Assembly (NCBI GenBank): GCA_913053795.1
Contig: CAJXGZ010000087.1
Span: forward strand, 1 to 8,665
DNA from: an uncultured Rhodospirillales bacterium
GTDB lineage: Bacteria; Pseudomonadota; Alphaproteobacteria; Rhodospirillales; 2-02-FULL-58-16
Direction: 5' to 3'
DNA length: 8,665 bases
The translations under genes and the position numbers were made by a program. Positions 5,995 through 8,665 of this stretch are shown one piece after another; the stretch's first letter is position 1; every line of letters starts with the position of its first letter. Under the pieces are notes generated by a model. It ran no database searches. It was not told the DNA's origin and worked only from the letters and a program-made list of their open reading frames with translations.

Positions 5995-7317
5995 GAAGGC
6001 GGGCGTGTGTTTGCCCATGCCGACGACCGGGGCGTTATCGGGCTTCTCTGGAACAGGCTCCGGTTTAGGCCGCTCCCCCTCCCGGCCGCGTCTCTTGGGG
6101 GCTTCTTTTGGCCGCGCGCTTTGGGGCTCCGCGCTTTGGGGCCGTGCGCTTTGGGGCTCCGCGCCCTTGACGCCGCCGAGCTCCAGGGGCGGGATTTGCC
6201 GGCCCGTCAACTGGGCGATGCCGGCCAAGTGCTTGCCGTCCTCGGCCGTCGCCAGGGTCAAGGCGCGCCCTTCCTTGCCGGCGCGCCCCGTTCGTCCGAT
6301 GCGGTGAATGTAGTCCTCGGGGTGGGTGGGGACGTCGAAGTTGAAGACGTGGCTCATGTTGGGGATGTCCAGCCCCCGCGCCGCCACGTCGCTGCACACC
6401 AGGAAGGTGATCTTGTCCGCCTTGAAGTTCTCCAGCACCTCCATGCGCGCCGATTGCTGCATATCGCCGTGCAACTGGGAGGCGTTATAGCCGTGGCGGG
6501 TCAGCGACCGGCAAAGCACCGAGACGTCGCGCTTGCGGTTGCAAAAGATCAAGGCGTTCTTGACGCCTTCTTTTTCGATCAGGCTGCGCAGGGCGGCGCG
6601 TTTTTCCTTTTGCCCGCCGCCGGGGCGCTTGCCGTCTCTGTGGGACACCATCAACAGGCCCTCGATCACGGTTTCGGCGATGGAGGCCGGCGGGGCCACC
6701 GAGATTTCCTTTGGGTTCATCAGGAAGGCGTCGGCGAGGCGGCGGATTTCCGGCGGCATGGTGGCCGAGAAGAACAGGGTCTGGCGCAGCTTGGGCACCA
6801 GCGAGACGATGCGCTCCACATCCGGGATAAAGCCCATGTCGAGCATGCGGTCGGCTTCGTCGATGACCAGGATCTTTACGTCGTTGAGAAGCAGCCGCCC
6901 GCGGTCGAACAGGTCCATCAACCGCCCCGGGGTGGCGATCAGCACGTCCGGGCCGCGGTCGATGACGGCGATCTGGTCGGCCATCGAGACGCCGCCGATA
7001 AGCAGCGCCATGGAAAGCTTGTGGTGCTTGCCGTAGACGTTGAAGTTCTCCGCCACCTGGGCCGCCAGCTCGCGGGTGGGCTCCAGGATCAGGGTGCGGG
7101 GCATGCGCGCCTTGGCTTTGCCGGCGGCCAGGATGTCGATCATGGGCAGGGTGAACGAGGCGGTCTTGCCGGTGCCCGTCTGGGCGCAGCCGAGGATATC
7201 GCGGCCCATGAGGACCACGGGGATGGCTTGCGACTGGATCGGCGTCGGTTCTACGTATCCCGCGTCGGTTACAGCGCGCAGGACCTCATCGCTCAGTCCG
7301 GTATCGGAAAATTTCAT
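5971..7317 (-). CDS. DEAD-box ATP-dependent RNA helicase, RhlE-like
   Basis: An ATP-dependent RNA-unwinding enzyme, probably acting in ribosome assembly or mRNA turnover like RhlE. The 448 residues hold the full motif set: Q motif PTPIQ (24-28), AQTGTGKT (45-52), PTRELA (80-85), TPGR (129-132), DEAD (153-156), SAT (184-186), LIFCN (256-260), ARGLD (313-317) and HRIGRTGR (338-345). The core ends near residue 375. A basic, proline-rich tail of about 65 residues follows, with a short repeat (PQSAR/PQSAE, about 388-403), likely disordered and RNA-binding. The ATG at 7317 gives the usual MKFSDTGLS opening but has no clear Shine-Dalgarno sequence. Its stop lies two bases from that of the convergent signalling gene. 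RhlE is the best subfamily match by eye, but assignment among RhlE, SrmB and DeaD is not certain. Confidence 0.95.
   Translation of the reverse strand: MKFSDTGLSDEVLRAVTDAGYVEPTPIQSQAIPVVLMGRDILGCAQTGTGKTASFTLPMIDILAAGKAKARMPRTLILEPTRELAAQVAENFNVYGKHHKLSMALLIGGVSMADQIAVIDRGPDVLIATPGRLMDLFDRGRLLLNDVKILVIDEADRMLDMGFIPDVERIVSLVPKLRQTLFFSATMPPEIRRLADAFLMNPKEISVAPPASIAETVIEGLLMVSHRDGKRPGGGQKEKRAALRSLIEKEGVKNALIFCNRKRDVSVLCRSLTRHGYNASQLHGDMQQSARMEVLENFKADKITFLVCSDVAARGLDIPNMSHVFNFDVPTHPEDYIHRIGRTGRAGKEGRALTLATAEDGKHLAGIAQLTGRQIPPLELGGVKGAEPQSARPQSAEPQSARPKEAPKRRGREGERPKPEPVPEKPDNAPVVGMGKHTPAFMLRPGKK
6116..6160. repeat. Three 15-bp tandem repeats in the helicase tail
   Basis: Units at 6116-6130, 6131-6145 and 6146-6160 read GCGCTTTGGGGCTCC, GCGCTTTGGGGCCGT and GCGCTTTGGGGCTCC; a partial GCGCCC follows. 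Units 1 and 3 are identical and unit 2 differs at three end positions. Being 15 bases long, each unit adds five residues (PQSAR or PQSAE type), so gain or loss of a unit keeps the reading frame. Confidence 0.85.
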
Positions 7318-7397
7318 TGGGTTTTGGTATGTCCGGTCCCGCTCTCAGGCCCGCTGTTCCGTCATGTATTGTTGTTTTAAAGGTCAAAGATGGCGCG

Positions 7398-7425
7398 ATA
7401 TTAGGGTTTCCCGGCGTCCTGTCAA
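7398..7425 (-). promoter_or_regulatory. Predicted sigma70-type promoter of the helicase gene
   Basis: On the minus strand a perfect TTGACA (7425-7420) is followed after 16 bases by TAATAT (7403-7398, 4 of 6 to TATAAT). The predicted start is near 7391, leaving an untranslated leader of about 74 bases before the ATG at 7317. This is the best-looking promoter in the window by consensus. Confidence 0.55.
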
Positions 7426-7453
7426 TCATCCTAGTGGTTAGAATCCAACATAT

Positions 7454-7482
7454 GGCGCCTAAGCGCCCTTGGCTGGAGGGCG
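7454..7482 (+). other. Two overlapping, mutually exclusive small hairpins upstream of the isochorismatase-like gene
   Basis: GGCGC (7454-7458) can pair with GCGCC (7463-7467) around a four-base loop. CGCCCT (7464-7469) can instead pair with AGGGCG (7477-7482) around a seven-base loop. The two stems share 7464-7467 and so exclude each other. The remainder of 7318-7529 holds the helicase promoter and leader and, toward 7530, the Shine-Dalgarno GGAGG. A weak TTGGCT-N17-TAATTT pair (7469-7497) could be a plus-strand promoter. I could not find a better one. Confidence 0.3.
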
Positions 7483-7516
7483 GGCATGGTCTAATTTTTA
7501 GCATTGAGTTGATCCT

Positions 7517-7521
7517 GGAGG
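7517..7521 (+). promoter_or_regulatory. Ribosome binding site fixing the isochorismatase-like start
   Basis: GGAGG lies eight bases before the ATG at 7530. It rules out the upstream in-frame ATGs (for example 7317), which would add residues with no family resemblance and run through the divergent promoter region. Confidence 0.8.
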
Positions 7522-7529
7522 CGCCGAAC

Positions 7530-8084
7530 ATGCTCATTGAGGTTGAAAAATCCTGCCTGCTGGTTATCGACGTCCAGGCCAAGCTGGCCCCCACCATTGA
7601 TGAAATCGAGCGGGTTATCGCCAATACCGCCAAGCTGTTGAAGGGGGCGGCCTTGCTGGGCGCGCCGGTGCTGGTTTCCGAGCAGTATCCCAAGGGCCTG
7701 GGGGCGACGGTGGAGGTCTTGGCGTCCCTGCTGCCCGAAGGATGCGCCGTTATCGAGAAGGTTTCCTTTTCCTGCATGAGCGACGGGAACTACGTGCGCC
7801 GCTTCACGGGAATGGGCCGCGAGCAAGCCGTCATCGCCGGTATCGAGGCCCATGTGTGCGTCCTGCAAACGGCGATGGAGCTGCTCGGCCGAGGGGTCCA
7901 TGTGTTCGTGGCCGCCGACGCCGTCTCTTCGCGCACCATTGAAAATCATCAAACCGCGCTCAGCCGCATGCAAGCCGCCGGCGCCCATATGGTCACCACC
8001 GAGATGGTGCTGTTCGAATGGCTGCGGCGTTCGGACGCGCCCCAATTCAAGGAAATCAGCAAGCTCATCAAGGAGCCCTCATGA
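7530..8084 (+). CDS. Isochorismatase-family cysteine hydrolase (YcaC-like)
   Basis: A 184-residue hydrolase of the isochorismatase-like (cysteine hydrolase) fold. The family includes isochorismatases, nicotinamidases and YcaC-type enzymes of unknown substrate. The expected triad is visible: D14 (LLVIDVQ), K77 (VIEKVSFSC) and C110 (GIEAHVCVLQTA). The non-proline GIEAHVCV context and short length resemble the YcaC-like subgroup rather than an EntB isochorismatase, and no aryl-carrier domain is attached. ATG 7530 is set by GGAGG at 7517-7521. The stop overlaps the ATG of the alpha/beta hydrolase, so the two are probably made together. No siderophore or NAD genes are in view, so a role in those pathways is unsupported. 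Confidence 0.92.
   Translation: MLIEVEKSCLLVIDVQAKLAPTIDEIERVIANTAKLLKGAALLGAPVLVSEQYPKGLGATVEVLASLLPEGCAVIEKVSFSCMSDGNYVRRFTGMGREQAVIAGIEAHVCVLQTAMELLGRGVHVFVAADAVSSRTIENHQTALSRMQAAGAHMVTTEMVLFEWLRRSDAPQFKEISKLIKEPS
8070..8075 (+). promoter_or_regulatory. Ribosome binding site of the alpha/beta hydrolase
   Basis: AAGGAG lies five bases before the ATG at 8081, inside the 3' end of the isochorismatase-like gene. Together with the ATGA overlap it fixes the downstream start and points to coupled translation. Confidence 0.8.
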
Positions 8085-8665
8085 GCGCTCATCTGCTTCT
8101 GCTGCCGGGCCTGTTGTGCGACGCCTTGCTGTGGCGCCCCCAGGCGGAGGCCCTTTCCGGCCTCGCCGGCATCGCCATCGCCGATCTCACCCGCGACGAC
8201 GGCATGGCGGACATGGCGCGCCGGGTTCTGGAGGAGGCGCCTTCCGAGACCTTCGCCCTCGCCGGGCTGTCCATGGGCGGCTACTTGGCCATGGAGATCA
8301 TGCGCCAGGCCCCGCAAAGGGTGGAGCGGCTGGCGCTGCTGGACACCGCCCCGCACGCCGATACGCCTGAACAAACCAAGCGCCGCCGCATGTTTATCCG
8401 GATGAGCGATCACGGCGAGTTCAAGGGCGTCACCCAGCGCCTGCTGCCCTTGCTGATTCACGAGGACCGCCTCCAGGACAAGGAGCTGTGCGATACGGTT
8501 TTCAAAATGGCGGAGAACATCGGCAAGGACGCCTTCCAGCGCCAGCAGTCGGCGTGTATAAGCCGGCGCGACTCCCGGCGCGACCTGGAGCGCAAAGCGA
8601 AATATTGCGCCCCTCTCCGGTCGGTCGGCGTGGCTGAGCAGGGCGCCCTGCTGGCGCACGAGGAG
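8081..8665 (+). CDS. Alpha/beta-fold hydrolase, C-terminus beyond window edge
   Basis: An esterase- or lipase-like alpha/beta hydrolase, probably cytoplasmic since no signal peptide is seen. The 195 residues present begin LLLLPGLLCDALLW, where PGL is the oxyanion-side loop. The nucleophile elbow is GLSMGG with S64, followed by a typical helix (YLAMEIMRQAPQRVERLALLDT) and a cap-like region. The catalytic acid would be expected around residues 175-190, and the histidine lies beyond the window. In that stretch (about 8595-8650) the normal hydrophobic strand and GxxD turn are not recognisable; the frame reads CAPLRSVGVAEQG, while HEE shortly after fits again. This could be divergence or two compensating base errors. 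The gene overlaps its upstream partner by four bases. The substrate is unknown. Confidence 0.88.
   Translation, partial: MSAHLLLLPGLLCDALLWRPQAEALSGLAGIAIADLTRDDGMADMARRVLEEAPSETFALAGLSMGGYLAMEIMRQAPQRVERLALLDTAPHADTPEQTKRRRMFIRMSDHGEFKGVTQRLLPLLIHEDRLQDKELCDTVFKMAENIGKDAFQRQQSACISRRDSRRDLERKAKYCAPLRSVGVAEQGALLAHEE

Noticed and set aside
6116..6160. CRISPR-like or mobile repeat
   Set aside because: Contiguous 15-base units without spacers, in frame within a coding gene.
5941..7380. 479-residue plus-strand open frame antisense to the helicase
   Set aside because: It mirrors a real DEAD-box gene in GC-rich DNA, is rich in His/Gly/Ala/Arg, and shows no domain pattern.
7949..8659. 236-residue minus-strand open frame antisense to the two hydrolases
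   Set aside because: Gly/Ala/Arg/Gln-rich shadow of the isochorismatase-like and alpha/beta hydrolase frames.

Overview
The window reads as an ordinary chromosomal stretch of a GC-rich alphaproteobacterium, probably of the Rhodospirillales group. I infer this from the style of the proteins: an RluC with an LSHARLQKLLRTGQVRVDGKR-type S4 domain, an RhlE-type helicase, and an alpha/beta hydrolase starting LLLLPGLLCDALLW. No database search backs this. Coding density is very high. No tRNA, rRNA, CRISPR array, insertion sequence, integrase or phage gene is visible. No stretch over 300 bases lacks a gene; the longest gap is 212 bases (7318-7529).

Left part, minus strand (about 1-4163). Reading right to left, rarA (a replication-fork AAA+ ATPase), a cation:proton antiporter and an RluC-type pseudouridine synthase form a tight cluster in which each stop overlaps the next start as ATGA. 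The antiporter is broken by one extra base in a CCCC run at 2253-2256. Removing that base restores a normal 423-residue protein. About 60 bases beyond rluC lies an OmpR-family response regulator on the same strand, cut by the window edge. A perfect TGTGA-N6-TCACA CRP-type palindrome overlaps the rluC stop and sits where a class II activator would bind for this regulator's promoter.

Middle, plus strand (4244-5968). A short AT-rich divergent region separates rarA from a 574-residue signalling protein made of a receiver, an RsbW-like GHKL kinase domain and a SpoIIE/RsbU-type PP2C phosphatase. One polypeptide therefore carries a phosphorylation input plus both opposing enzymes of a partner-switching system. 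No STAS antagonist or sigma factor is nearby. This is the most interesting gene in the window.

Right part. An RhlE-like DEAD-box helicase (minus, 5971-7317) converges on the signalling gene with only two bases between stop codons. A promoter with a perfect TTGACA box lies upstream of it. Diverging from it on the plus strand are an isochorismatase-family hydrolase (7530-8084) and an alpha/beta hydrolase (8081 to the window end), translationally coupled through ATGA. Their substrates cannot be told from sequence.

Most of the window is housekeeping. Points worth a second look are the receiver-kinase-phosphatase fusion, the CRP-like site, the antiporter frameshift and a few small regulatory structures.
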